A stretch of DNA of 64,000 bases from Coriobacteriaceae bacterium (GTDB lineage: Bacteria > Actinomycetota > Coriobacteriia > Coriobacteriales > Eggerthellaceae), in the NCBI GenBank assembly GCA_004555335.1, contig SFII01000001.1, positions 1 through 64,000 on the forward strand. The letters are read 5' to 3'. The position numbers and the translations under genes were made by a program. Shown here in pieces: positions 35,600 through 43,515 of this stretch. Each line of letters begins with the position of its first letter. Positions within the stretch are counted from its first letter, which is position 1. The notes below the pieces were generated by a model that was not told the origin of the DNA, did not search any database, and saw only the letters and a list, made by a program, of their open reading frames with translations.

Positions 35600-36358
35600 A
35601 TGGAGGCAAGGGAGGCAAGGAAGCTGCTCGAGCAGGTTGCTTCGGGGGATGTGACCGTCGATCAGGCGCTTGCGCGCTTCCAGACCGCGCCCTTCAGCGA
35701 TTTGGGTTACGCGAAAGTCGACCATCATCGCGCCCTTGCCCAGGGAGTATCCGAGGTGATCTACGGCGAGGGCAAGACGGCAGGCCAGATCTTGGGGATA
35801 TGCCGTTCCATGGAATCCGCGGGCCAGAAGCGGGTGCTCATCACGCGCCTCGACAGCCAGAAGGCGCAAGCCCTTTCCCCAGACCTCGATCTGGAATACT
35901 TCGAGCTGCCCCGCGTGGGTCTGATCGGCGGCATGCCCCAACCGGACGGCGCGGGCTATGTGGCCGTCGCCTGCGCGGGGACGAGCGACCTTTATGCCGC
36001 GGAGGAGGCGGCGCTTACCGCCGAGGCCCTGGGAAGCCGGGTGCTCCGCCTCTATGACGTGGGCGTTGCCGGCATCCATAGGCTTCTGGCGCATTCGGAC
36101 GAGATCGCGCGCGCCCGGGCGGTCGTCGCGGTTGCGGGCATGGAAGGCGCCCTGCCGAGCGTCGTTGCCGGTTTGGCTTCATGCCCGGTGATCGCCGTTC
36201 CCACGAGTGTGGGCTACGGGGCATCGTTCGGGGGCGTGGCTGCCCTGCTCGCGATGCTCAATTCCTGCGCAAGCGGGATTTCCGTGGTGAATATCGACAA
36301 CGGATTCGGTGCGGGCTATCTTGCCTCGATGATCGATCATATCGGTGTCGTAGAATAG
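35600..36358 (+). CDS. larB: Nickel-pincer cofactor biosynthesis protein LarB
   Basis: LarB carboxylates the pyridinium ring of nicotinic acid adenine dinucleotide and cleaves its phosphoanhydride, the first step toward the nickel-pincer nucleotide (NPN) cofactor. The 252-residue protein has an N-terminal helical part (LLEQVASGDVTVDQALARFQ) and a C-terminal PurE-like domain with VAVAGMEGALPSVVAGL and VPTSVGYGASFGG. The start follows AAAGGGG. The larC-like gene follows 51 bases later. larE and a recognisable NPN enzyme (LarA) are not in the window. Confidence 0.93.
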   Translation: MEAREARKLLEQVASGDVTVDQALARFQTAPFSDLGYAKVDHHRALAQGVSEVIYGEGKTAGQILGICRSMESAGQKRVLITRLDSQKAQALSPDLDLEYFELPRVGLIGGMPQPDGAGYVAVACAGTSDLYAAEEAALTAEALGSRVLRLYDVGVAGIHRLLAHSDEIARARAVVAVAGMEGALPSVVAGLASCPVIAVPTSVGYGASFGGVAALLAMLNSCASGISVVNIDNGFGAGYLASMIDHIGVVE

Positions 36359-36409
36359 ACCCGGTGTCGGGTGGTCTTCCCGGCATCTTGAAGGGAAGGG
36401 GCGACTTAC

Positions 36410-36985
36410 GTGAGCGGGCTTCATTTCGATTTCAGGGAAAGTGCCACGAGGGCATCGATCATCTCCCAGCTTGGAAAGCGCCTTGAAGAGCTCGGGATCG
36501 AGGATGATTCCGAAGAACGCGTGGCCCGCGCGGGCGTTCCCGCCGTGCATCATCATGATTACCGCGAGGTGCTTGCGACCATCGATGCCTTGGAGGGCGT
36601 GAGCGGAAAGGTCAGATCCGACATGCGCGGGATCTACGGGATCCTCTCGCGTGCCGAGGCGCAGGCGCATGGGGTTGCCGCAGGCCAAGAGCACTTCCAC
36701 GAGGTGGGTAACGCGGTGGGCATCGAAGGCGTGCTGCGGGTGTGCCTGATGATGGAGACGGCCCATCCGAGCCGCATCACGGCAACGCCCGTCCAGGTGG
36801 GGTTGGGGACCGTGCGCTGCGCGCATGGCGAGCTTGCCATTCCCGCGCCCGCGACCGCGGCGATCCTTGCGCAGGGCATTCCCGTGCATCCCCTCCGCCT
36901 GGAAGGGGAGCTGTGCACCCCCAGCTCGGCGGCGATGATCCTGCATTTCGTGGATGGATTCGAGGAAGGGGCGACTTGTGGCTAG
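36410..36985 (+). CDS. larC: Shortened LarC-like protein (central LarC domain only)
   Basis: LarC is the CTP-dependent cyclometallase that inserts nickel into the NPN cofactor. This 191-residue protein corresponds only to the middle of LarC: a His-containing start (AVHHHDYREV), AEAQAHGV, EHFHEVGNAVGIEGVLRV, CAHGELAIPAPATAAILAQGIPV and ELCTPSSAAMIL. The N-terminal segment with DCFSGISGDM and the whole C-terminal half (LarC2, with the CTP site) are absent. The downstream sequence encodes a VanZ-like protein in another frame, so a programmed frameshift into LarC2 is not available. GTG start, preceded by GGAAGGGG. Whether it is functional with a separate LarC2 elsewhere is unknown. Confidence 0.82.
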   Translation: MSGLHFDFRESATRASIISQLGKRLEELGIEDDSEERVARAGVPAVHHHDYREVLATIDALEGVSGKVRSDMRGIYGILSRAEAQAHGVAAGQEHFHEVGNAVGIEGVLRVCLMMETAHPSRITATPVQVGLGTVRCAHGELAIPAPATAAILAQGIPVHPLRLEGELCTPSSAAMILHFVDGFEEGATCG

Positions 36986-37451
36986 GCGGAAGCGCGAAAC
37001 GGGGGGAAGCGACGTCGCGCCCCGCAGAAGGGGTGTTCTGGCGACGGGGTTTTCCTGGCTGCTCGTCATCGCGTGGGCGGCTGTGATCTTCTCCATGTCG
37101 GCGCAGCAGTCGACGGGGCTTTCGTCCGGCTTCACCGGCCAGGTGCGGGAAGTCGCCGTGGGATTCCTCGCCTTGCTCGGCTTGGCTCCCGACAGCTTCT
37201 CAGTCATCTGCCATTTCGCGGAATACCTGGTGTTCGGCGCGCTGCTGGCGAATGCGTTCTCCTGCCGCCTCGGTTTGGGGAAGTCGTTTTTGCTCGCCCT
37301 TGCCTGCGCGAGCGTCTACGGTGCGGGCGACGAATTCCATCAGTATTTCGTTCCCACCAGGATGTGCGACCCCTTGGACTGGCTGACGGATACCCTCGGT
37401 GCCGCCCTGGGCTCGTTCGCCTGCGTGCTCGCGCTTCGAAGGCGTCGCTGA
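36978..37451 (+). CDS. VanZ-family membrane protein
   Basis: A 157-residue protein with four hydrophobic segments and the VanZ pattern: IAWAAVIFSMSAQQSTGL, HFAEYLVFGALLANAF, GAGDEFHQYFVPTRMCDPLDWLTDTLGAALG. VanZ gives low-level teicoplanin resistance in enterococci, but most family members have no known role; the conserved acidic/His cluster DEFHQ is present. The GTG at 36978 overlaps the preceding stop and has AGGAAGGGG; an ATG at 36954 is the alternative. It is coupled to the larC-like gene and precedes the gatCAB promoter. Confidence 0.88.
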   Translation: MARRKRETGGSDVAPRRRGVLATGFSWLLVIAWAAVIFSMSAQQSTGLSSGFTGQVREVAVGFLALLGLAPDSFSVICHFAEYLVFGALLANAFSCRLGLGKSFLLALACASVYGAGDEFHQYFVPTRMCDPLDWLTDTLGAALGSFACVLALRRRR

Positions 37452-37478
37452 TTCAGCCTGCGTCCTTGCGTGCTGCTT

Positions 37479-37487
37479 TGGTATCAT
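37479..37487 (+). promoter_or_regulatory. Candidate extended -10 element of gatCAB
   Basis: TGGTATCAT with TATCAT at 37482-37487, about 40 bases before gatC. It is the same 10-mer found before tRNA-Leu and lysC. No consensus -35 is seen at 17 bp, as expected for extended -10 promoters. Confidence 0.45.
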
Positions 37488-37527
37488 TGGCCCGTATGTG
37501 TAAAAACAATCGCGAAGGTGAGCTTCA

Positions 37528-37836
37528 ATGACCCAGCATGTAAGCGAAAAAGACGTGCGCGCCATTGCAGAATACGCCCGCATCGGCCTGACCGACGAAG
37601 AGCTTCCTGCAATGACGGAAGACTTGAACGCTATCATCGAAAGCCTCAAGCCTATTACCGAGTACGACCTGGAGGGTGTCGAGCCCACATTCCATCCGGT
37701 CGGAGATCTTTCCAATGTGATGCGCGAAGACGTTGAGGGAACCAGCTTCACTCAGGAGGAAGCCCTCTCCAATGCGCCGAAGCAGCAGGACGGCAGCTTC
37801 CTGATCCCGTCCATCCTTGGTGGAGGTGAAGCATAA
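37528..37836 (+). CDS. gatC: Aspartyl/glutamyl-tRNA amidotransferase subunit C
   Basis: Small subunit that stabilises GatA in the GatCAB amidotransferase, which converts Glu-tRNA(Gln) and Asp-tRNA(Asn) to the amide forms. The 102-residue protein shows VSEKDVRAIAEYARIGLTDEEL and PTFHPVGDLSNVMREDV, both typical. It starts after GCGAAGGTGAG and overlaps gatA by one base (TAATG). Confidence 0.95.
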   Translation: MTQHVSEKDVRAIAEYARIGLTDEELPAMTEDLNAIIESLKPITEYDLEGVEPTFHPVGDLSNVMREDVEGTSFTQEEALSNAPKQQDGSFLIPSILGGGEA

Positions 37837-39332
37837 TGGATTTCGCTTGCATGGGCGTCGACGCCATCCAGGTGGGCCTGCGCGCGGGCGACTTCTCCGC
37901 GACCGAGGTCGCGCAGTCGTCTTTGGACCGCATCGAGCGCATCGATGGCGCGGTGAACGCCTTTCTGGAGGTAACCCCCGAACTCGCTTTGGCGAAGGCC
38001 GCCGAAGTGGATAAGGCCATCGCCGAAGGCAGCTTCGATCAGATGGGCCCCCTGGCGGGCGTGCCCGTTGCCTTCAAGGACAACATGAACCAGATCGGGA
38101 CGCATACCACCTGCGCTTCCCGCATGCTGGAGAATTACGTTTCCCCTTATACCGCAACCTGCGTCCAGAAGGTCATCGACGCCGGCGGCCTGCCCTTGGG
38201 CAAGCTGAACATGGACGAGTTCGCCTTCGGGTCCACTACCGAGACCAGCGCCTTCGGAACCACGAAGAATCCCTGGGGCCTGGATCGCGTTCCCGGCGGC
38301 AGCTCGGGCGGCAGCGCCGCTGCGGTTGCGGCCGGCTTGGCGACGGTGACCCTGGGAAGCGACACCGGCGGATCCATCCGCCAGCCTGCGAGCTTCTGCG
38401 GCGTCGTGGGCGTGAAGCCCACCTATGGAGCCGTGAGCCGCTATGGCGTCGTTGCCTTCGGCAGCTCGCTCGACCAGGTGGGTCCCTTCGCGCGCAACGT
38501 CCGCGATGCGGCGCTCACCCTGAACGCGCTCTGCGGCCGCGACCCGCTGGATTGTACCAGCCAGGCCTGCGATTTCGACTTCACCGCGAACCTGGACCAG
38601 GGCGTCGAGGGCATGAAGGTGGGCATCGTTCCCGCCTTCCTGGACGCCGAGGGCCTGGACCGCGAGGTGCGCAATGCCGTGATGGGCGCAGCCGACAAGC
38701 TGGCTTCCCTGGGGGCGGAAATCGTCGAGATCGAGCTTCCCAACGCCCAGGCCGCGATCAGCGCATATTATGTCCTCGCCCCCTGCGAGGCCTTCTCCAA
38801 CCTGTCCAGGTTCGACTCGGTCCGTTACGGCTACTGCGACCCCGGCCATAAGGATCTGGGCGGCCAGTACGAGGCGAGCCGTGCCCAGGGCTTCGGAGTC
38901 GAGGCGCGCCGCCGTATCATGCTGGGCAGCTACCTGCTTTCCTCGGGCGTGTACGACAAGTACTACTATCCCGCGCAGCAGATCCGCACGCTGATCACCC
39001 AGGACTACCTGAATGCTTACCAGAAGGTGGATGTCATCCTGTCCCCCATCGCTCCCTCGGTGGCTTGGAAGTTCGGCGCCGTGTCCGATCCCACCAGCAT
39101 GTACCTGGCGGATATGTTCACCATCTCCATCAACATCGCCGGCAACGGCGGCATGAACCTGCCTGTGGGGCTGGGCGAGGATTCCGGCATGCCCGTGGGC
39201 GTCCAGCTGATCGCCCCGCCGTTCAAGGATGCGAACATGCTCCGTGCCGCTGCGGCTTTGGAGCGCGAATACCAGTGCGTCGGCGTTGCCCCCGATTTTG
39301 CGGGTGAGGCGGCCGTGAAGGACGGTGAATAG
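37836..39332 (+). CDS. gatA: Aspartyl/glutamyl-tRNA amidotransferase subunit A
   Basis: Glutaminase-type amidase subunit that produces ammonia from glutamine. The 498-residue protein has the Ser-cisSer-Lys triad: Lys81 in VAFKDNM, Ser156 in GGSSGGSAAA and the nucleophile Ser180 in GSDTGGSIRQPA. A hydrophobic C-terminal segment (NIAGNGGMNLPVGLGEDSGMPVGVQLI) is conserved. It overlaps gatC and touches gatB, so all three are coupled. Confidence 0.97.
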   Translation: MDFACMGVDAIQVGLRAGDFSATEVAQSSLDRIERIDGAVNAFLEVTPELALAKAAEVDKAIAEGSFDQMGPLAGVPVAFKDNMNQIGTHTTCASRMLENYVSPYTATCVQKVIDAGGLPLGKLNMDEFAFGSTTETSAFGTTKNPWGLDRVPGGSSGGSAAAVAAGLATVTLGSDTGGSIRQPASFCGVVGVKPTYGAVSRYGVVAFGSSLDQVGPFARNVRDAALTLNALCGRDPLDCTSQACDFDFTANLDQGVEGMKVGIVPAFLDAEGLDREVRNAVMGAADKLASLGAEIVEIELPNAQAAISAYYVLAPCEAFSNLSRFDSVRYGYCDPGHKDLGGQYEASRAQGFGVEARRRIMLGSYLLSSGVYDKYYYPAQQIRTLITQDYLNAYQKVDVILSPIAPSVAWKFGAVSDPTSMYLADMFTISINIAGNGGMNLPVGLGEDSGMPVGVQLIAPPFKDANMLRAAAALEREYQCVGVAPDFAGEAAVKDGE

Positions 39333-39333
39333 C

Positions 39334-40902
39334 ATGAAGACCATGGAAGAGGTCCTGAAGGACTGGGAGGCGGTTATCGGCCTGGAGGTCCATTGCGAGC
39401 TGACCAAGCTGAACACCAAGATGTTCTGCGGATGCAAGCTGGAGTTCGGTGCAGAGCCCAACACCCACACCTGCCCGGTCTGCCTGGGCCTGCCGGGTGC
39501 CCTGCCCGTGCCCAACAAGGCGGCCATCGAGAATATCGTGCTCGCCGGCTTGGCAACTAACTGCGATATCGAAAAGCACACCATGTTCTATCGCAAGGGC
39601 TACATGTATCCCGACATGGCGAAGAACTTCCAGACCACGCAGGGCCCCAAGGCCTTCTGCATGAGGGGCTGGCTCGATTTGAACGTCGACGGCAAGGGCG
39701 CCTCCGAACGTCCCATCATGGCGCAGCTGGAAGAAGGGGAGTCCGCGGAAAACGTGACCCGTACCGCCGAAGGCTACACGGCACGCGTGGGCATCACCCG
39801 CATCCACATGGAAGAAGACGCCGGCAAGATGATCCACATGGGCGGCGGCGAGGGCCGCATCAGCGGCGCGACCCATTCGCTGGTCGACTACAACCGCGCG
39901 GGCACCCCGCTGATCGAGCTGGTCACCGAGCCCGACCTGCGCACCCCCGAAGAGGCGCGCCTGTTCATGCAGAAGCTCCGCCAGATCTTCCTTGCCCTGG
40001 GCATTTCCGACTGCAGCATGGAAGAAGGCAGCCTGCGCGCGGACGGCAACATCTCGCTGCGCCGTCGCGGAACCACCCAGTTCGGCACCAAGACCGAGCT
40101 CAAGAACATCAACAGCTTCAAGAGCCTGCATGACGGCCTGGCATACGAGATCTGCCGTCAGGCGGAGGTTCTGGAAGAGGGCGGCATCATCTACCAGGAA
40201 ACCCGCCATTGGGATCCTTCCGCGAAGCGCACCATCGTCATGCGCGTGAAGGAAACCGCGGACGACTACCGCATGTTCCCCGATCCCGACCTGGCCCCCT
40301 ACGACCTGTCCGATGAATTCATCGAGGCAGTGCGTGCGAAGCTGCCCGAGCTTCCCGACCAGAAGGCCGCCCGCTTTACCGAAAGCTTCGGCCTTTCCGG
40401 ATACGACTCCCGCCAGCTGGTGGAGAACATGGCGACTGCCGATTTCTTCGAGGCCTGCATGCAGGATGCTGACGCGAAGCTGGCAAAGCCCTTGGCGAAC
40501 CTGATCAACAACGACATCGCCGCGCTCATGAATGCCGATCAGGACTTCGATCTGGCGTCGTCTCCGCTCACCCCGGCGCGTGCGGTCGCGCTTGTCGACC
40601 TGGTTGCGAAGGATGCCATTTCCTCCAAGCAGGGCAAGGAAGTGTTCGCCGCGATCCTGGAAGAGGACAAGGATCCTGCTGCCATCGTTGAAGAGCGCGG
40701 CATGAAGCAGGTCAGCGACACCGGCGCCATCGAAGCGGTCGTCGACGAGGTGCTTGCAGCGAATCCCGATAAGGTCGAGCAGTACAAGGGCGGAAAGACC
40801 GGCCTGATCGGCTTCTTCGTCGGCCAGTGCATGAAGGCCATGAAGGGTCAGGGCAATCCCAAGCTCATCAACCAGATGCTTTCACAGAAGCTGGAAGGCT
40901 AA
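39334..40902 (+). CDS. gatB: Aspartyl/glutamyl-tRNA amidotransferase subunit B
   Basis: Kinase/amidase subunit that binds and phosphorylates the misacylated tRNA. The 522-residue protein has WEAVIGLEVHCEL, the zinc-type cysteines in MFCGCKLEFGAEPNTHTCPVCLG (four Cys), the YRKGYMYPDMAKNFQ catalytic region and a C-terminal YqeY/tail domain. Start choice is uncertain: GTG 39325, ATG 39334 and ATG 39343 are all in frame near the gatA stop; AAGGA favours one of the first two. A strong terminator follows. Confidence 0.96.
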   Translation: MKTMEEVLKDWEAVIGLEVHCELTKLNTKMFCGCKLEFGAEPNTHTCPVCLGLPGALPVPNKAAIENIVLAGLATNCDIEKHTMFYRKGYMYPDMAKNFQTTQGPKAFCMRGWLDLNVDGKGASERPIMAQLEEGESAENVTRTAEGYTARVGITRIHMEEDAGKMIHMGGGEGRISGATHSLVDYNRAGTPLIELVTEPDLRTPEEARLFMQKLRQIFLALGISDCSMEEGSLRADGNISLRRRGTTQFGTKTELKNINSFKSLHDGLAYEICRQAEVLEEGGIIYQETRHWDPSAKRTIVMRVKETADDYRMFPDPDLAPYDLSDEFIEAVRAKLPELPDQKAARFTESFGLSGYDSRQLVENMATADFFEACMQDADAKLAKPLANLINNDIAALMNADQDFDLASSPLTPARAVALVDLVAKDAISSKQGKEVFAAILEEDKDPAAIVEERGMKQVSDTGAIEAVVDEVLAANPDKVEQYKGGKTGLIGFFVGQCMKAMKGQGNPKLINQMLSQKLEG

Positions 40903-40947
40903 CCCGAAAAGCTTTCCCTGCTCGCGGTACGCCCCGGGCAGGAGCAG

Positions 40948-40974
40948 GCAGGCCGCCGACAGGCGGCCTGCTTT
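40948..40974 (+). terminator. Intrinsic terminator of gatCAB
   Basis: GCAGGCCGCC pairs with GGCGGCCTGC around a GACA loop, followed by TTT. Confidence 0.78.
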
Positions 40975-41077
40975 GGCTATTTCGTGCGTTTTCGGCGCTT
41001 ATGTCGGGCGCGTGATAGATTTAACGAATTGAGATTTTCGCGAGGTATCGCAACGCGGCATGCAGAAGGAGGAGAGC

Positions 41078-42094
41078 TTGGCTGAAAAGGCGCCCATATT
41101 CGATTATTCCTCGGCGCGCGACAGCGCGGCGTCTCCTGCATCCCGCAACCAGGCCCGTGCCGTGGGCCAGGCGCCCGCAAGCGACCTCGCACCTTTGGAC
41201 GCCCCGGGCATTCCTGTGGGCAAACCCAGGCCCTCTGCAAGGCGTGCGGCCCAGGTGCGTTCCGCTTCCGCTGGGTCGTCTCGGCAGTCCAGCCTGAAAA
41301 GCGTCGCCATGTCGCTTGAAAAACCCAATACTTCTGAAGCTTCGCCTGCTGCTGCCAAAGATCCGCGGGTGTCTTCGGATAGGCCCTCGGTTAAGCAGGC
41401 CGCTTCGCGGAAGGCGAAGAGCCCTTCCCAGAAGCGAAGCGACAAGAAGCGTGCAGCCAAAGGTGCGGACGATACCGCGCAGGACCTTGCGACGCGCGAT
41501 CAGGGCGATGTGGAAGATCTTCCCGCAAGCGGCAAGAAGATGCGTGGGAAGGCTTCCCAAAGGAAGGGGAGGGCATCCAAGGGTGCCCGTTCGGGCAAGC
41601 GCAGGCCTTTCCGCAAACCCCAGTCTGCGGGAGACTTGGCTTCCCTCATCACCAACGGCATCCTCGATCTGGCCTCTGCGGCGGTCGAGTTCGTGAAGAA
41701 ACCCCACAGCAAGGCCTTCTACAGGGGGCTTGTGGCGGTATTGGCGGTCGTGGTAGCCCTCATGTTCATCTATCCTTCGGCACGCGATTATTATGTCGCC
41801 CTCCGCAACAACGCGAAGAGCGAGGCCGAATATGCCGCTTTGCAGGAATACTACGACCAGCTGAAGGACGAGGTGGAAACGCTTAATTCCGACCAGGGCG
41901 TCGAAGATGCCGCTCGTGACGAATTCGGCATGGTCATGCCCGGCGATGTATCCCTGAATGTGAAGGATCTGGAATCAGAGGCCGACTTCGACAAGGATCC
42001 CACCGATATCGGCATCACCCCCGCGGGCAGCGTCGAGGCTCCCGAAGAATGGTACACGCCGTTCTGCGATTTCATTTTCGGTTACGACGGCTAG
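41078..42094 (+). CDS. Septum formation initiator protein, FtsB/DivIC-like, with long N-terminal tail
   Basis: A 338-residue protein with about 210 residues of basic, Lys/Ala/Ser-rich cytoplasmic sequence and one transmembrane helix (about 215-233, GLVAVLAVVVALMFIYPSA). A coiled coil (about 245-275, KSEAEYAALQEYYDQLKDEVETLN) and the DivIC-type DEFGMVMPGDV motif follow. FtsB/DivIC proteins form the FtsQLB divisome complex at midcell. A TTG start at 41078 has AGAAGGAGG at 5 bases; an upstream ATG at 41060 lacks a ribosome-binding site. It lies directly before ppx/gppA, a common actinobacterial neighbour. Confidence 0.88.
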   Translation: MAEKAPIFDYSSARDSAASPASRNQARAVGQAPASDLAPLDAPGIPVGKPRPSARRAAQVRSASAGSSRQSSLKSVAMSLEKPNTSEASPAAAKDPRVSSDRPSVKQAASRKAKSPSQKRSDKKRAAKGADDTAQDLATRDQGDVEDLPASGKKMRGKASQRKGRASKGARSGKRRPFRKPQSAGDLASLITNGILDLASAAVEFVKKPHSKAFYRGLVAVLAVVVALMFIYPSARDYYVALRNNAKSEAEYAALQEYYDQLKDEVETLNSDQGVEDAARDEFGMVMPGDVSLNVKDLESEADFDKDPTDIGITPAGSVEAPEEWYTPFCDFIFGYDG

Positions 42095-42112
42095 GCGGGA
42101 TACTGATCGTCC

Positions 42113-42138
42113 AAACGCCCTCTTCGCGGGGGCGTTTT
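42113..42138 (+). terminator. Intrinsic terminator between the FtsB-like gene and ppx/gppA
   Basis: AAACGCCC pairs with GGGCGTTT across a 9-base loop, ending in TTTT, 19 bases after the stop codon. Confidence 0.78.
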
Positions 42139-42177
42139 GCTTTGGATATGGATAGAAAGAACGCGAAAGGGGAATCC

Positions 42178-43107
42178 ATGAGGTTTGCCGCAATCGATAT
42201 CGGAACCGTTACCTGCCGCTTGCTTATTGCCGACGTATGCGAAGGCGAGCTGACCGAGCTTCATCGCAGTTGCGCGATCACGAACCTGGGGCAGGACGTC
42301 GATGCGAACGGATACCTGCTGGATAGTGCGATGCAACGCGTCGATTCCCAAATCGCCTGCTTCATGGAAACCATCGAAGCTTTCTCTGGTCCCGAAAATC
42401 CAGTCAAGATAGTGGCGATGGCCACGTCTGCGAGCAGGGATGCCTCCAATTCCGCCGATTTCGTTGCGATGTTGGAACGCCGTGGGGTCTACCTTTCGGT
42501 CATCCCCGGGGAAAAGGAGGCTTCGCTCTCGTTTGCGGGCGCATCTTCTGATTTTGCAGGGGAGAATATCCTGGTCGCGGACGTGGGAGGCGGTTCGACC
42601 GAGCTCATTGCAGGCATCGGGGGCGGCGAACCCATTGCCAAGCACTCTTTCAATATCGGCTGCCGCCGCGTTACCGAGCGTTTCCTGAAAAGCGATCCGC
42701 CGACGGAAGGCCAGCTCGCCAGTGCCATCGGGTGGTTCGAGCCCCAGTTCCGCAGCTTCTTCGAAGAGCTTGGCGCCCAAGGCTTCCGTCCCGAACGCAT
42801 CGTTGCGGTTGCAGGGACGGCAACGAGCATGATCTCCATCGACAAGGCCATGGAAACCTATGATTCCTCGCAGGTCCATGGGGCCCGGATGAGCGCAGAA
42901 CGGCTCTCGGAGATATCCGGGGAGCTTGCGGCCTTGGATAACGTGCAGCGGTGCCAGGTCGTGGGGCTCCAATCCGGCCGCGCCCCCGTTATCGTTGCGG
43001 GCACTATCATCCTGGGCAGCATCTTGGAATGCGCCGGTTTGGATTTCTTCACGGCAAGCGAGCATGATATCCTGCACGGCATGATCATGGATGCGGCACG
43101 GCGATAG
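42178..43107 (+). CDS. Exopolyphosphatase / pppGpp phosphohydrolase (Ppx/GppA family)
   Basis: Acts on polyphosphate ends or converts pppGpp to ppGpp. The 309-residue protein is the short actinobacterial type, with the ASKHA phosphate-1 motif AAIDIGTVTCRLLIAD, EKEASLSFAGA, phosphate-2 VADVGGGSTELIAG and the adenosine-type motif VAVAGTATSM. No C-terminal HD domain is present. The ATG at 42178 follows GCGAAAGGGG. Substrate preference between polyphosphate and pppGpp cannot be told; the window also has ppk1 and rel, so either fits. Confidence 0.9.
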   Translation: MRFAAIDIGTVTCRLLIADVCEGELTELHRSCAITNLGQDVDANGYLLDSAMQRVDSQIACFMETIEAFSGPENPVKIVAMATSASRDASNSADFVAMLERRGVYLSVIPGEKEASLSFAGASSDFAGENILVADVGGGSTELIAGIGGGEPIAKHSFNIGCRRVTERFLKSDPPTEGQLASAIGWFEPQFRSFFEELGAQGFRPERIVAVAGTATSMISIDKAMETYDSSQVHGARMSAERLSEISGELAALDNVQRCQVVGLQSGRAPVIVAGTIILGSILECAGLDFFTASEHDILHGMIMDAARR

Positions 43108-43332
43108 GCCTGTGCGGGAAACACGATCGATACAAGCAAGCTGCAAGCCGTGCTGACGGCGGGGCGGACCCTCCTGCGCGAACCCGCCCCACCAAGTGCC
43201 TCAAAAGAGACCAGAAAAAGAAATACGCCCTGCTTCGTCACCCTGCATCCACCTATCCGTTTTCCATGCCGAATTCAAATAATTCAACTGTTGAGCTGGG
43301 CATATGCAATTTCGTCATTCTTAGTGCTTGTT

Positions 43333-43341
43333 TGGTATCAT
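43333..43341 (+). promoter_or_regulatory. Candidate extended -10 element of tRNA-Leu
   Basis: TGGTATCAT (TATCAT at 43336-43341) ends 13 bases before the mature tRNA 5' end. That is the right distance for a short tRNA leader. Confidence 0.5.
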
Positions 43342-43354
43342 TGTCATGGACTAT

Positions 43355-43439
43355 GGGAGCGTGGCGGAATTGGCAGACGCAGCGGACTTAAAATCCGCCG
43401 CCTTCGGGTATGTGGGTTCGAACCCCACCGCTCCTACCA
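43355..43439 (+). tRNA. tRNA-Leu, anticodon UAA
   Basis: An 85-nt cloverleaf: acceptor stem GGGAGCG with CGCTCCT (first pair G-U), D-arm starting TGGCGGAATTGGCAGACGC, anticodon stem GCGGA/TCCGC with loop CTTAAAA (anticodon TAA), a class II variable arm (CGCCTTCGGGTAT), T-arm GTGGG TTCGAAC CCCAC, and an encoded CCA at 43437-43439. The long variable arm and UAA anticodon identify leucine. Confidence 0.97.
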
Positions 43440-43515
43440 ATCGCAATCAAGGGGCGGTCGGTGCGTGCATCGTGCCGCCCTCATGTTTGGATGACGGCCG
43501 AAAGGGTATCGGGTT

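Noticed and set aside
41060..41077. ATG start for the FtsB-like gene
   Set aside because: No ribosome-binding site precedes it, whereas the TTG at 41078 has AGAAGGAGG at ideal distance.
43108..43330. Possible small gene or terminator between ppx/gppA and tRNA-Leu
   Set aside because: Only a GC-rich hairpin (about 43162-43200) without T-tract and A-rich unstructured sequence are visible; no frame with a start signal.
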